DNA of 64,000 nucleotides from an uncultured Clostridia bacterium (GTDB taxonomy: Bacteria > Bacillota > Clostridia > Oscillospirales > Oscillospiraceae): positions 186,001-250,000 of the forward strand of contig CAMCKD010000001.1 in assembly GCA_945875335.1 (NCBI GenBank), in the 5' to 3' direction. The notes beneath the pieces were generated by a model. It made no database searches and was not told where the DNA came from. It was given only the letters and a program-made list of their open reading frames with translations. The translations under genes were made by a program, and so were the position numbers. Positions 8,690-18,049 of this stretch are shown here, piece by piece; position 1 is the first letter of the stretch, and every line of letters starts with the position of its first letter.

Positions 8690-9664
8690 ATGGGAACCAA
8701 GGAACGACTGCTCTCCCTGCTGGAAGGCCACAAGGGAGAATATTTTTCCGGGGAGGAAATCGCCCGGCTGCTGTCGGTTTCCCGGACGGCGGTGTGGAAG
8801 GCGGTGAATACGCTTCGCGCAGACGGATATGAAATCGATGCCGTGCAGAACCGGGGATACTGTCTGGATGCACACACAGACATTCTCAGCGTTTCGGGCA
8901 TCCGGCAGCAGCTGGACTCCCGCTGGGAAAGCCTGGAATTGGAACTGATCCCCTGCGCCGCCTCCACCAATGCCCTGCTGCGGGAGCGGGCAGCCAACGG
9001 CGCACCAGAGGGCAGCGTCATTCTGGCAAACCAGCAGACCCAAGGCCGGGGCCGGTTGGGCCGGGAATTCTACTCTCCCCCGGACACCGGGATTTACTTG
9101 AGCCTGCTGCTGCGGCCCCAGGCGCTGGAACCGACGCAGGCAGTGAAAATCACTACCATGGCTGCTGTGGCAGCCTGTCGGGCGATTGAGGCCGTGTCCG
9201 GGAAACAGGCTCAAATCAAATGGGTCAACGACATTTTTCTGAACGGCAAAAAGGTCAGCGGGATTCTCACAGAGGCCTCCATCAGCCTGGAAAGCGGCAG
9301 GCTGGACTACGCTGTTCTGGGCATCGGGTTCAATGTATACCCGCCCGCCGGAGGATTTCCCCCAGCGCTGGCGGAAATCGCGGATTCCATTCTCCGCAAT
9401 CAGCAAAACCAGGGTAAAAACCTGCTGGCTGCCTCTTTTCTGAACCATTTCCTGGATATCTACCACGGGGATGACCCAGCAGAATACGCCGCTGCTTACC
9501 GGGAGCGAAGCATGGTCATTGGCCAGCCCATCCAGGTCATCTCCCCCAGCGGGGTTCGTAACGCCTATGCTCTGGATGTGGACAAAGACTGCCGCCTGAT
9601 CGTGCGCTATGAGGACGGAACCATTGACCGCCTTTCCTCCGCGGAAATCAGCATTCGGGCTTAA
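8690..9664 (+). CDS. birA: Bifunctional biotin ligase / biotin operon repressor
   Basis: 324 aa from the ATG at 8690 (GGAGGG upstream). Residues 1-60 are a winged helix-turn-helix (SGEEIARLLSVSRTAVWKAVNTLRADGYEI), so this is the repressor-type BirA. The catalytic domain has the biotinyl-AMP loop NQQTQGRGRLGREFYSP and the KWVNDIFLNGKKVSGIL element, followed by the small C-terminal SH3-like domain. It attaches biotin to carboxyl carrier proteins and, loaded with biotinyl-AMP, should bind the operator at 8570-8601. Confidence 0.95.
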   Translation: MGTKERLLSLLEGHKGEYFSGEEIARLLSVSRTAVWKAVNTLRADGYEIDAVQNRGYCLDAHTDILSVSGIRQQLDSRWESLELELIPCAASTNALLRERAANGAPEGSVILANQQTQGRGRLGREFYSPPDTGIYLSLLLRPQALEPTQAVKITTMAAVAACRAIEAVSGKQAQIKWVNDIFLNGKKVSGILTEASISLESGRLDYAVLGIGFNVYPPAGGFPPALAEIADSILRNQQNQGKNLLAASFLNHFLDIYHGDDPAEYAAAYRERSMVIGQPIQVISPSGVRNAYALDVDKDCRLIVRYEDGTIDRLSSAEISIRA

Positions 9665-9684
9665 TTCATTGGAAGGAGAAAAAT

Positions 9685-10149
9685 ATGTTTTGTGAAGCTG
9701 ACATCATCAATCTCAATGACCACCCAGAGCTGACAGAGCGCTACGCCCAGTGGCAGCACGGCAAATGGGGGGTATCCGTGAAAGCCTATCTGGACAGCAT
9801 GGCAGAAGCAAAAATCAGCCAGAGCGGGGTGCCTGCCTGGTATGCCATTCTGGACAGGGACGGGAAGATCATTGCCGGGCTTGGGGTCATTGAAAACGAC
9901 TTTCACAAGCGGCCGGATTTGGCCCCCAACGTCTGTGCTGTCTACGTGGAGGAAGGCTGGCGCAAACAGGGACTGGCCCGGCTGCTGCTGAACCACGTCT
10001 GCGGAGAGCTGGCAAAGAAGGGCATCCATGACGCCTACCTGATTACCACCCACGAAAACTTCTATGAGCGCTGCGGATGGAGCTTCCATACCATGGTAGA
10101 AGAGGATTCCGGGAAGCAGGTGCGAATGTACCATAAGCATACATCATAA
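9685..10149 (+). CDS. GNAT family acetyltransferase
   Basis: 154 aa, start after GGAAGGAG. The acetyl-CoA loop V-x-E-x-x-R-x-x-G-L-A is visible as YVEEGWRKQGLARLLLNHV near residue 90, and the C-terminal YERCGWSFH is the usual GNAT beta-6/7 region. Substrate unknown. Possibly cotranscribed with birA (20-base gap) and ends at a bidirectional terminator. Confidence 0.85.
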   Translation: MFCEADIINLNDHPELTERYAQWQHGKWGVSVKAYLDSMAEAKISQSGVPAWYAILDRDGKIIAGLGVIENDFHKRPDLAPNVCAVYVEEGWRKQGLARLLLNHVCGELAKKGIHDAYLITTHENFYERCGWSFHTMVEEDSGKQVRMYHKHTS

Positions 10150-10156
10150 CTGACTC

Positions 10157-10190
10157 AAAAAGAGCAGCCCATTCCGGGCTGCTCTTAATC
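10157..10190. terminator. Bidirectional terminator
   Basis: AGAGCAGCCC and GGGCTGCTCT (10161-10170, 10176-10185) with A-run before and T-rich sequence after, between convergent genes. Confidence 0.8.
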
Positions 10191-10614
10191 ACTTTTTGGC
10201 TCGAATATCCAGGTGGTAGTCAATGACACCTGCTTCGGTGTTTTCAATCACAATGTTATACACCAGGTCAATGGTGCCGCCGTCAGGGATAATATCGAAA
10301 TACACCCGGGTTGCCCTTACGGAAATCATCAGGGTTCCAAACTCCATGCGGTAGAGGGAATCATGGTTATATCCCTCCTGAAAGACCATGGTGCTGGACA
10401 GCTTGCCGGTGCGAATCAGGGTAACCTTCTCCGGCTCCACTCGGAAGGTGGTGGTCACGCCAGCCAGACCGGTGAGTTCACTTTCCTCATAGGTGATGTC
10501 CCAGCCCCCGTTTCGGTATTCCATGGTGCCCTCGGTATCCAGACGGATCACATCCGGCTCCTGGCCCACATAGCTCTGACGCCCCTGGATAGTCAAAATC
10601 ACAGGGGTGCTCAT
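10189..10614 (-). CDS. DUF1934 (YwiB-like) beta-barrel protein
   Basis: 141 aa. The pattern ILTIQGRQSYVGQEPDVIRLDTEG, then ITYEESELTGLAGVTTTFRVE and YHLDIRAKK, is that of DUF1934/YwiB, a small calycin-like barrel of unknown function. It overlaps the ddl stop by ATGA, so it is translationally coupled to the cell-wall genes murC and ddl, but no role in wall synthesis is proven. Confidence 0.88.
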   Translation of the reverse strand: MSTPVILTIQGRQSYVGQEPDVIRLDTEGTMEYRNGGWDITYEESELTGLAGVTTTFRVEPEKVTLIRTGKLSSTMVFQEGYNHDSLYRMEFGTLMISVRATRVYFDIIPDGGTIDLVYNIVIENTEAGVIDYHLDIRAKK

Positions 10615-11678
10615 TCCTCATCCTCCACGGCCAGACGAATCAGCTCATCAATCAGCTGGGAATAGGGAATCCCGCTGGCGGCAAAAAGCTTGGGATACAT
10701 GGAAATGGAAGTAAAGCCCGGAATGGTGTTGATCTCATTGAACACCGGCTGTCCATCCTCCTTGACGAAGAAGTCCACCCGGCTCAGGCCCTGGCAGCCC
10801 ACGGACTGATAGACCCGGACAGCCATATCCCGCACCTGCTCCGCTGCCTCCTCACTGATCCGGGCGGGGATATAGGCCACGGAGGTGTCGGTGATGTATT
10901 TGGCATCATAGTCGTAAAACTCCGCGCCGGAATCGATCTCGCCGCACACCGAGGCCACGGGAGAATCATTGCCCATCACCGCAACCTCAATCTCCTTGCC
11001 CCGGATGAATTCCTCCACCAGCACCTTTTCATCGTACACGGCAGCAGAAAGCAGACCCTGTTTCAATTCCTCCTGATTGGCCGCCTTTGAAACACCCACA
11101 GAGGAACCAGTTCCGGCAGGCTTGACAAACATCGGATAGGCAAACCGCTTTTCCAGCTCCGTCACAACCGTGTCCATATGACAATCCAGCTCCCCCCGGC
11201 GCACCAGAAGCCAGTCAGCCTGGGGAATGCCCGCCTGACCCGCCACCAGCTTGGTGAGGGTTTTGTCCATAGCAACGGCGGAGGCAGAGACATGGGGGCC
11301 CACATAGGGAATGCCCGCCAGCTGCAAAAGGCCCTGGATGGTGCCGTCCTCTCCGTTTTCTCCATGGAGCACCGGGAACACCACATCAATACGCTCCCGC
11401 ACCACGCAGTCTCCCTCAAAGCTCAAAAGGCCCTGCCCCCGGACGGGAGAAATGGCCGCCCGCCGGTTGCCGGGATGGTCCTTCCACTCCCCGGTGGGAA
11501 GCAGAGAATAATCCTTGCCGGTATAGTGAATCCAGTCCCCGTCCTTGGTGATGCCCACGGGGAACACATTGTACTTGCTGTGGTCAATGTGATTCAGGAC
11601 GGACTCGCCGCTGCGCAGAGAAACCTCATGCTCCGGGCTGACTCCGCCAAACAGAACGCATACACTCAGTTTTTTCAC
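10611..11678 (-). CDS. ddl: D-alanine--D-alanine ligase
   Basis: 355 aa, full length. ATP-grasp enzyme: the N-terminal VLFGGVSPEHEVSLRSG binds the first D-Ala, then FPVLHGENGEDGTIQGLL, FVKPAGTGSSVGVSK (ATP grasp loop) and the Mg-binding FNEINTIPGFTSISMYPKLF. It makes the D-Ala-D-Ala dipeptide for peptidoglycan. The start lies 18 bases after the murC stop. The ligand region reads as a normal D-Ala ligase (ISMYPKLF), not a D-Lac type. Confidence 0.95.
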   Translation of the reverse strand: MKKLSVCVLFGGVSPEHEVSLRSGESVLNHIDHSKYNVFPVGITKDGDWIHYTGKDYSLLPTGEWKDHPGNRRAAISPVRGQGLLSFEGDCVVRERIDVVFPVLHGENGEDGTIQGLLQLAGIPYVGPHVSASAVAMDKTLTKLVAGQAGIPQADWLLVRRGELDCHMDTVVTELEKRFAYPMFVKPAGTGSSVGVSKAANQEELKQGLLSAAVYDEKVLVEEFIRGKEIEVAVMGNDSPVASVCGEIDSGAEFYDYDAKYITDTSVAYIPARISEEAAEQVRDMAVRVYQSVGCQGLSRVDFFVKEDGQPVFNEINTIPGFTSISMYPKLFAASGIPYSQLIDELIRLAVEDEE

Positions 11679-11696
11679 AATGATAGCCTCACTTTT

Positions 11697-13052
11697 TCAA
11701 TCCTTGAGAAGGGCTTCACCGGCCCGGAAAATATCACCGGCACCGATGGTAATCACCAAATCGTTGGGCTGCACATGCTGGCGCAGGTACTCCGTCACCT
11801 CAGGCAGCGTCTCGCAGTAAACCGCCCCGGGAATTCTGGCAGCCAAATCCAGGGAGGAGATGCCGCTGGTGTTTCGCTCCCGGGCGGCGTAAATTTCCGC
11901 CAGCACCAGAACATCCGGCTTGGAAAGCTCCCGGACAAAGTCCTCAAACAAAGCCTTGGTTCTGGAATAGGTGTGGGGCTGGAAGGCCACCACTAAGCGG
12001 CGATTTCCCATGGAGCGGGCGGTATCCAGCGTGGCCCGCAGCTCGTCGGGATGGTGGGCGTAATCATCGTACACCTCCGCCCCATTGAAGGTGCCTTTTT
12101 GCTCCATCCGCCGTCCTGCGCCATGGAAGGAGGCAACGCCCCGGGTCACCGCTTCCCCATCGATGCCCAGCATCCATGCTGCTGCGGCGGCGCCAAGGGT
12201 ATTCAGCGCATTGTGTCTGCCCATCACCCCCATGTCCACATGGCAATAGAAGTTACCATCCACGGTCACATCAAAGTGCCGCCAGTCCTGGGAGATGTTC
12301 TCCGCCCGCACCCGGTTCTGCTCCCCCAGGCCAAAGGAGACATGCTGGATGCCCTGCATAGCCTCTACCGTGTGGGGATCGTCGCCGTTGGCAGCCACGC
12401 CGAAGGTGGCCATCTCGGCGAATTTGTGGAAAGATTTCTGAATGTCGGCCAAATCCTTGAAATAGTCCAGATGGTCGGCCTCCACATTCAAAACCACTGC
12501 CAGCGTGGGGAAGAAATTCAGGAAGGAATCGCAGTATTCGCAGCTTTCCAGCACGATGGTGTCTCCGTGGCCCACTCGATGGCCCGCATGGAGCAGGGGC
12601 AGATAGCCGCCGATCATCACTGTGGGATCCATCTTCGCCTCCATGAGAATGTGGGTCATCATGGAAGTGGTGGTAGTTTTGCCGTGGGTGCCGGAGATGC
12701 AGATGGCGTTTTTATAGGACTTCATGATCTCGCCCCAGGCCTGGGCCCGCTCGAACACCGGGATGCCGGCACTGCGGGCGGCAGCAATTTCGGGGTTGTC
12801 ATTGTGGACGGCGGCAGTGCGGATGATGCAGTCTGCCCCCTGGATGTTCTCTGCCCGGTGGCCGATGGCGACATGGATGCCCTGGCTTTCCAGCTCCTCC
12901 GTGGAAAGCGAGGCACTCATATCGGAGCCGGAGACCTCCAAGCCCATACCCTTGAGCACCAGCCCAAGAGGGCGCATGGAAACACCGCCAATGCCAATCA
13001 AATGTGCCCGCCGGCCGGGTACAAGATATTGAGAAATATCATATGTTGTCAT
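11697..13052 (-). CDS. murC: UDP-N-acetylmuramate--L-alanine ligase
   Basis: 451 aa. The N-terminal Rossmann start HLIGIGGVSMRPLGLVLKGMG, the ATP loop CISGTHGKTTTTSMMTHI, the central EADHLDYFKD and the C-terminal VVAFQPHTYSRTKALFEDF are all present, which is a complete Mur ligase. It adds L-Ala to UDP-MurNAc in the cytosol, two steps before the Ddl product is used. The ATG at 13052 has GGGAG ten bases upstream. First gene of the murC-ddl-DUF1934 operon. Confidence 0.96.
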   Translation of the reverse strand: MTTYDISQYLVPGRRAHLIGIGGVSMRPLGLVLKGMGLEVSGSDMSASLSTEELESQGIHVAIGHRAENIQGADCIIRTAAVHNDNPEIAAARSAGIPVFERAQAWGEIMKSYKNAICISGTHGKTTTTSMMTHILMEAKMDPTVMIGGYLPLLHAGHRVGHGDTIVLESCEYCDSFLNFFPTLAVVLNVEADHLDYFKDLADIQKSFHKFAEMATFGVAANGDDPHTVEAMQGIQHVSFGLGEQNRVRAENISQDWRHFDVTVDGNFYCHVDMGVMGRHNALNTLGAAAAAWMLGIDGEAVTRGVASFHGAGRRMEQKGTFNGAEVYDDYAHHPDELRATLDTARSMGNRRLVVAFQPHTYSRTKALFEDFVRELSKPDVLVLAEIYAARERNTSGISSLDLAARIPGAVYCETLPEVTEYLRQHVQPNDLVITIGAGDIFRAGEALLKD

Positions 13053-13176
13053 AGAAAAATAACTCCCTGTAAGAGTACATATTCATTCGATTGTGAATTA
13101 TACACCATAGCTGGCCCTGACGCAACCACAAAATGTAACCGTTCCCGGAAATGGTGCTATTTCTCCAATATTTGAC

Positions 13177-13211
13177 AAAAATTCCCCCGCCAGAGAAGGC
13201 CTCCGGCGGGA
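13177..13211 (-). terminator. Terminator of the ABC exporter operon
   Basis: On the minus strand CCCGCC...GGCGGG(G) followed by AATTTTTG, just after the stop at 13217. Confidence 0.65.
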
Positions 13212-13216
13212 GAAAA

Positions 13217-15076
13217 TCAATCCTTTGTTTGATAGTATTGGGCTTGGGCATTCCAAAGCCTGTAATATTGGCCCTTTTCGTCCCGGAGCAATTCCTCGTG
13301 GGTGCCCTGCTGGACGATGCTTCCATCCTGAAACACGACAATTTCATCGCAGAACTTGCAGCTGGACAGCCGATGGCTGATGTAAATGGCGGTTTTGTCC
13401 CCAGCGATATCGTTAAACTTGCTGTAGATCTCCGCCTCGGCGATGGGGTCCAGGGCCGCGGTGGGCTCGTCCAAGATGATGAAGGGAGCATCCTTATAGA
13501 GGGCCCGGGCGATGGCGATTTTCTGGGCCTCGCCGCCGGAGACCTCCACCCCTTCCTCGGCGAAATCCCGGTACAAGAAGGTATCCAGCCCCATGTCATC
13601 CAATCGCTGCCCAAAGCCTGCATCCACCAAGGCCCTCCTGACCCGCTCCCGGTCATAGTGGCTGCTGCCCGCCACGTTGGCACCAAGGGGCTGGCTGAGC
13701 AGCTGGAAGTCCTGGAACACCACGGAGAAGATGGCCATATAGTCCCGGTAGTTATACTTGCGGATGTCGATGCCGTTGAGCAGGATTTCCCCTTCCTGGG
13801 GGTCGTAGAGACGGCACAGCAGCTTAATAAACGTGGTCTTGCCGCTGCCGTTTTCCCCCACGATGGCCAGCCGCTCCCCCACCCGGAATTTCATGGACAC
13901 GTTTTTCAGTGACCAATTCTCCGCCCCGGGGTACTTGAAGGACACATTGCGGAACTCCACCTCATACTGCCGGTCAGAGCGCTTCTCAGTGGTCAGGCTG
14001 CCCTGGTACATTGAATTGGGAATATCCAGCAGGTCGTAGGTATCCTGCAGGAATTTGGCGTTGTTGCGCATCTGGTCGAAGGTGCCCAGCAGCAGCGAAA
14101 TGTTCTGTGACAATGTGGTCACTGCCCCCACATACTGGGTCACACTGCCCACGCCAAAGGCACCGGCCCAGGCTTTCAGGCAGGCGAACACATACACGAC
14201 CCCGGTAAATACCGCGCTGCCTGCCTCCGCTGCGTAGGCTAAGATACCGATGGCGCTTTTGGTCAGCCGGTCATAGGCCCCGCCAGGCTCGAAAAAGGTA
14301 TCCGAAGTAAAGCTCTCCATCAGTCGTTCCTGTCCATAGGTTCGGATGTCCAGGCGGCGTTTTGCATCGGAAGAAAAGGTAAACAAATAGGTGTACTTCC
14401 GATTTCCAAGGGTGGCCCCCTCTGCCATGACCGCAATTTCATGATTGAGCACATGATTCCGGGACAGGCTGAACCAAGTGACCATACCCATGACCCCCAC
14501 CAGGGCCAGGATAAACAAGGGACTGTTCAACATCATCCACTCCCCTGCCGTGGCAGGCACCCGGGAGGTGAAAAGGCTTAGCGTCAAAGCGATGGCGCCA
14601 AACACACCAATCAGCCCATTGACAAAGTTTTCAAGGTTTTCAATGGCTACATTGATGCCCCAGCCCATCCAGTTCTCATTCTGAGCAATTTGAGCGTAGA
14701 GGTCACGGGTACGCTGGTCGTCCACGTCCGCATAGTCCATGGAAAGGAATTTTTTCATGAACATCCGATTCTTTCTTGCATTGTGAAGGGAGTCCGTGGC
14801 CTCCTTCCAGCGGTTCATTACCACCCCCGCCAGACCAAGCACCGCTCCCACCGCAACGGACCAGATGACCCACTCCCACAGCACCTCCGGCCGGCGCTGG
14901 GCAGCCAATTCATTGATGATTTGGGCGGAGAACCAGATGGTCACATAGGGGGTGATGGCCCGAACCAGAGCATACAGCACAATGCTCGGAATCCGCCCGG
15001 GGACATACTGGTTAACATCCTTCACGCAGCGCAGATACAGCGCCAGAACCTGCTTCATAGAAAACTTCTTCTCCAC
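13217..15076 (-). CDS. ABC exporter half-transporter (membrane + ATPase), subunit 2
   Basis: 619 aa if the GTG at 15076 is used (GGGAGGG six bases upstream); an ATG at 15058 is the alternative. Residues about 1-330 carry the exporter membrane domain; the C-terminal ATPase has Walker A GENGSGKTT, signature VSGGEAQKIAIARAL, Walker B FIILDEPTAAL and the H-loop ISHRLSS. It overlaps the 3' end of the partner gene by about 65 bases, so the two are made together and likely form a heterodimer. Cargo unknown: no peptide substrate gene or peptidase domain is visible. Confidence 0.88.
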   Translation of the reverse strand: MEKKFSMKQVLALYLRCVKDVNQYVPGRIPSIVLYALVRAITPYVTIWFSAQIINELAAQRRPEVLWEWVIWSVAVGAVLGLAGVVMNRWKEATDSLHNARKNRMFMKKFLSMDYADVDDQRTRDLYAQIAQNENWMGWGINVAIENLENFVNGLIGVFGAIALTLSLFTSRVPATAGEWMMLNSPLFILALVGVMGMVTWFSLSRNHVLNHEIAVMAEGATLGNRKYTYLFTFSSDAKRRLDIRTYGQERLMESFTSDTFFEPGGAYDRLTKSAIGILAYAAEAGSAVFTGVVYVFACLKAWAGAFGVGSVTQYVGAVTTLSQNISLLLGTFDQMRNNAKFLQDTYDLLDIPNSMYQGSLTTEKRSDRQYEVEFRNVSFKYPGAENWSLKNVSMKFRVGERLAIVGENGSGKTTFIKLLCRLYDPQEGEILLNGIDIRKYNYRDYMAIFSVVFQDFQLLSQPLGANVAGSSHYDRERVRRALVDAGFGQRLDDMGLDTFLYRDFAEEGVEVSGGEAQKIAIARALYKDAPFIILDEPTAALDPIAEAEIYSKFNDIAGDKTAIYISHRLSSCKFCDEIVVFQDGSIVQQGTHEELLRDEKGQYYRLWNAQAQYYQTKD

Positions 15077-16883
15077 GGAAATCCCTCCCCTCCTGATAGT
15101 ATCGGCTTTGAATTTCAAAAAGCTTGGCATAGGCACCGCCAAGGCCCAAAAGCTGCTCATGGGTGCCTTCCTCCAGGATTTTCCCCGCTTCCAGATAGAG
15201 AATCCGATCGCAGAACCGGGTGGAGGCCAGCCGGTGGGAGATGAACAGGGAGGTCTTTCCTGCCGTCATCTCGTTGTATTTCTGATAAATGTCGCTTTCC
15301 GCGATGGGGTCCAGGGCAGCGGTGGGTTCATCCAGCACCAGGATGGGGCCATCCTTGTACAGGGCCCGGGCCAGCATCAGCCGCTGGGTCTGGCCGCCGG
15401 AGAATAGGACGCCATCCAGGTACACATCCCGGCCCACATGGGTCTGGAGCCCCTGGGGAAGCTGGGAGATGAAGTCCTTCAATCCAGCCTTTTCCAGGCA
15501 GTCCATCACTCGCTGAACATCGATGTCTTCCATGGTCTGAGCCACATTTTCTTCCACTGTTACATCCAGCACCGAGTAGTCCTGATAGACGGCACTGAGC
15601 AAATTGTAATAGTCCTGTCGGTTATATTCCCGGATGTCCACGCCGTTCAGCAGCACCCTTCCCTCCTCCGGGTCGTAAAAGCCGCACAGGAGCTTGACCA
15701 GAGTGGTTTTCCCTGCACCGTTCAGACCCACCACCGCCACCTTTTCGCCGGGACGGATGGTCAGATTGAAATGCTCAAACAGGGGCTGCTCCGCACCGGG
15801 ATAGCGGAAGGTCACATCCTCCAATTTCAGCTCACAGGCAGTGATATCCGGCAGAGGCTTGCCGCCGGAGAACCGGAAGGGTTCGGGATAATCCAGGTAT
15901 TCCAGCACCGTGGCAATCTCCTGGCACTCCTGACGCAGGGTGGTGCATTCGCCCAGAATCCCCGTGACCCAACCTGTAAAGCCACTGACGGCGGTGAAAT
16001 ACAGCAGAAACTCCGAGGCGCTGAGACCCTCATTCAAAACCTTTTGGATGAGATAGCCGTAAGCAATGCCATTTCGCAGCACCGCCAGCAGCACGTCCAC
16101 TGTCCCCGCCAGAATGTATTTCTTCTCCCGCCGGAGGACCCAGGCCTTTTTCAGCCGGAGGACACCATCATAGATTTCGCTCAGCCACTGACCCAGGCCA
16201 AAAATCCGAATGTCCTTGGCCGTTTCAATGGAGCGGGTCTTTTTTTCGATGTAGTCCGTCTGCTTCCAGAACTGCCGGTTTTCATCCTTGTGGAGATATT
16301 CCCACTGGCTGACACTTCGGTTGACCAGGAACCCCGCCACAGAGGTCAAGGTAACCACCAGCATCAGAAAGCCGTTCAGATTGGTCAGAAGCAGCAGATA
16401 CACAGCGAAGCTTCCCAGGTTGACCAGCAGAGACGTCAGGGTTTTCCAAATCTTCTCCGTTCCCCGGTCATTTGCCCCGGTGGCCTGATGGGCTCCCGTT
16501 TGGAGCTTCAGCATTTTTGGGTCGCCGGTATTGGGGAAGGCGGTGGTGATGGACTTGCGGATGATTTCCTTCACAATAGATGTCCGCACATGGACTCGTC
16601 CAATCAGGCAGGTATTATCCCAGTAATTCAAGATAAAACACAGAACGTACAGCGCAGCCGAGAAGATCAGGATGGAACTCAGCAATTCTTCCATGGGTGC
16701 GGTTTGCTCCACCTTGGATAGAATCACAGGGGCCACAAAAAGCTGGGTCAAATTCTGTCCAACTTGCAGCAGTGCCTGCGCGACACACAGCACCAGCACG
16801 CTTTTCTGATGCTTCCAGGCCATGGACACCATATATTGGATGCACCGGGCCATGGAATACTTTGGTTTCTCCTTTTGTTTCAT
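15012..16883 (-). CDS. ABC exporter half-transporter (membrane + ATPase), subunit 1
   Basis: 623 aa from the ATG at 16883, with GAGGTG upstream. Membrane helices start after residue 30 (SVLVLCVAQALLQVGQNL). The ATPase has Walker A GLNGAGKTT, signature FSGGQTQRLMLARAL, Walker B ILVLDEPTAAL and H-loop ISHRLAS, all intact. Same architecture as the downstream partner; together a type IV heterodimeric exporter. In Clostridia such pairs export peptides, lipids or drugs; nothing here decides which. An inverted repeat lies upstream of the gene. Confidence 0.88.
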   Translation of the reverse strand: MKQKEKPKYSMARCIQYMVSMAWKHQKSVLVLCVAQALLQVGQNLTQLFVAPVILSKVEQTAPMEELLSSILIFSAALYVLCFILNYWDNTCLIGRVHVRTSIVKEIIRKSITTAFPNTGDPKMLKLQTGAHQATGANDRGTEKIWKTLTSLLVNLGSFAVYLLLLTNLNGFLMLVVTLTSVAGFLVNRSVSQWEYLHKDENRQFWKQTDYIEKKTRSIETAKDIRIFGLGQWLSEIYDGVLRLKKAWVLRREKKYILAGTVDVLLAVLRNGIAYGYLIQKVLNEGLSASEFLLYFTAVSGFTGWVTGILGECTTLRQECQEIATVLEYLDYPEPFRFSGGKPLPDITACELKLEDVTFRYPGAEQPLFEHFNLTIRPGEKVAVVGLNGAGKTTLVKLLCGFYDPEEGRVLLNGVDIREYNRQDYYNLLSAVYQDYSVLDVTVEENVAQTMEDIDVQRVMDCLEKAGLKDFISQLPQGLQTHVGRDVYLDGVLFSGGQTQRLMLARALYKDGPILVLDEPTAALDPIAESDIYQKYNEMTAGKTSLFISHRLASTRFCDRILYLEAGKILEEGTHEQLLGLGGAYAKLFEIQSRYYQEGRDFRGEEVFYEAGSGAVSALREGC

Positions 16884-16911
16884 GTTTTTCACCTCACGGC
16901 TACAGTCTATC

Positions 16912-16972
16912 ACAAAATTTCATCCCCGGCACATTCCGGGGACGAATCGCACAATTTGGGGGATGAATTGCA
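16912..16972. promoter_or_regulatory. Inverted repeats upstream of the ABC exporter operon
   Basis: A pair ATTTCATCCCC and GGGGGATGAATT about 30 bases apart, with a CCCCGG/CCGGGG hairpin between them. Could be an operator or an mRNA leader fold; no regulator is identified. Confidence 0.35.
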
Positions 16973-17063
16973 ATTTTAGGTTCCGCATCCTTCCTCTTGA
17001 AAAATGGGGAAGAATATTATAGAATAATTGCATCATATTTTCCCTACGGAGGATGATTTCACC

Positions 17064-17999
17064 ATGAGCACCTATGCTGAAATTCAGGAACTGCTGCACC
17101 AAAAAGCAGATTTTCAGGCGCGACTCAACCTGATTCCCTATGATGGAACCCCGGAGATCAAGGAACGGGATGGAAAAAAATATCTATACATTCGCAACCG
17201 GGTGGGAAGCCGCCAAACATCAACCTATGTAGGGATATACTCCGAGGAGCTGCACCAGCTGCTTTTGCGCAATGCAAAAGAAGCCCGTGAGCTTCGCAAG
17301 CAGATTCGGAAAGCGGAAAAAGCATTGGCTGATTTCGGTTTTGCGGAAGCAGCGCTTTCCCCCAGAATCATGCAAAATCTGGACTTCGCTCGGGCAAACA
17401 TGAAGGCGAACATCTACGACCAGGCGGTTTTGGAGGGGGTGGCAACCACCTTCCCCCAGACACAGGACATCATTGATAATGGTATCGTATCGGGGATGAC
17501 TGCCACGGACGTGCAGAAAATTTTGAATCTGAAACACGCATGGGAGTTCATTCTGGACAAGGATGTCATCAGCTATGGCACGGACTACCACATTCTCTGC
17601 CATATCGCGAAACTGGTCAACGAGGGGTTTTATTCGGACGGCGGACGGATTCGGGGTGTCCCCGTGACCATCGGCGGCACCAGCTATATCCCACCGCTGC
17701 CCATCGAAACCATCGTCCGTGAACACATAGAAGCCATTTTGCACCAGGAGAAAGACGATGTGAGCATCGCCATTGAACTGTGCCTTTACTGCATGAAAAC
17801 TCAAATTTTCAATGACGGGAACAAACGTGCCTCTGTGATCTTCGCCAATCACTATATGATCTCCAAGGGGCAGGGCCTGATTGTCATCCCGGAAAACCAT
17901 GTCCCAGAATTCAAAAAGCTGCTGGTGGCATATTATGAGGATCGGGATCAAGGGGAAACAATGAATTTCATGCGGGAAAAATGCTGGAAAAGCTTTTGA
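17064..17999 (+). CDS. Fic domain protein with altered catalytic motif
   Basis: 311 aa; ATG at 17064 has GGAGG upstream. Residues about 1-90 form a charged, helical N-terminal part with a small beta unit (KKYLYIRNRVGSRQTSTYVG). The Fic core follows: LEGVATT near residue 115 resembles the inhibitory-helix region, and the catalytic loop reads TQIFNDGNKRAS near residue 246. The canonical loop is HxFx(D/E)GNxR; here the His is Gln (codon CAA, 17802-17804). The His is needed for AMP transfer in studied Fic enzymes, so it may be inactive or do other chemistry. It stands alone between a divergent exporter operon and a convergent two-component pair. Confidence 0.85.
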   Translation: MSTYAEIQELLHQKADFQARLNLIPYDGTPEIKERDGKKYLYIRNRVGSRQTSTYVGIYSEELHQLLLRNAKEARELRKQIRKAEKALADFGFAEAALSPRIMQNLDFARANMKANIYDQAVLEGVATTFPQTQDIIDNGIVSGMTATDVQKILNLKHAWEFILDKDVISYGTDYHILCHIAKLVNEGFYSDGGRIRGVPVTIGGTSYIPPLPIETIVREHIEAILHQEKDDVSIAIELCLYCMKTQIFNDGNKRASVIFANHYMISKGQGLIVIPENHVPEFKKLLVAYYEDRDQGETMNFMREKCWKSF

Positions 18000-18003
18000 C
18001 TTG

Positions 18004-18049
18004 TAGGGAACTTTTTAAGGAAGTAATTTTCAAAAAGCTCCCTATTTTT
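18004..18049. terminator. Terminator between fic and the LytTR kinase gene
   Basis: TAGGGA-CTTTTT pairs with AAAAAG-TCCCTA, followed by TTTTTC on the plus strand; it serves the convergent genes. Confidence 0.6.

Noticed and set aside
13217..16883. Lantibiotic export role for the ABC pair
   Set aside because: No precursor peptide, peptidase domain or modification enzyme is nearby.
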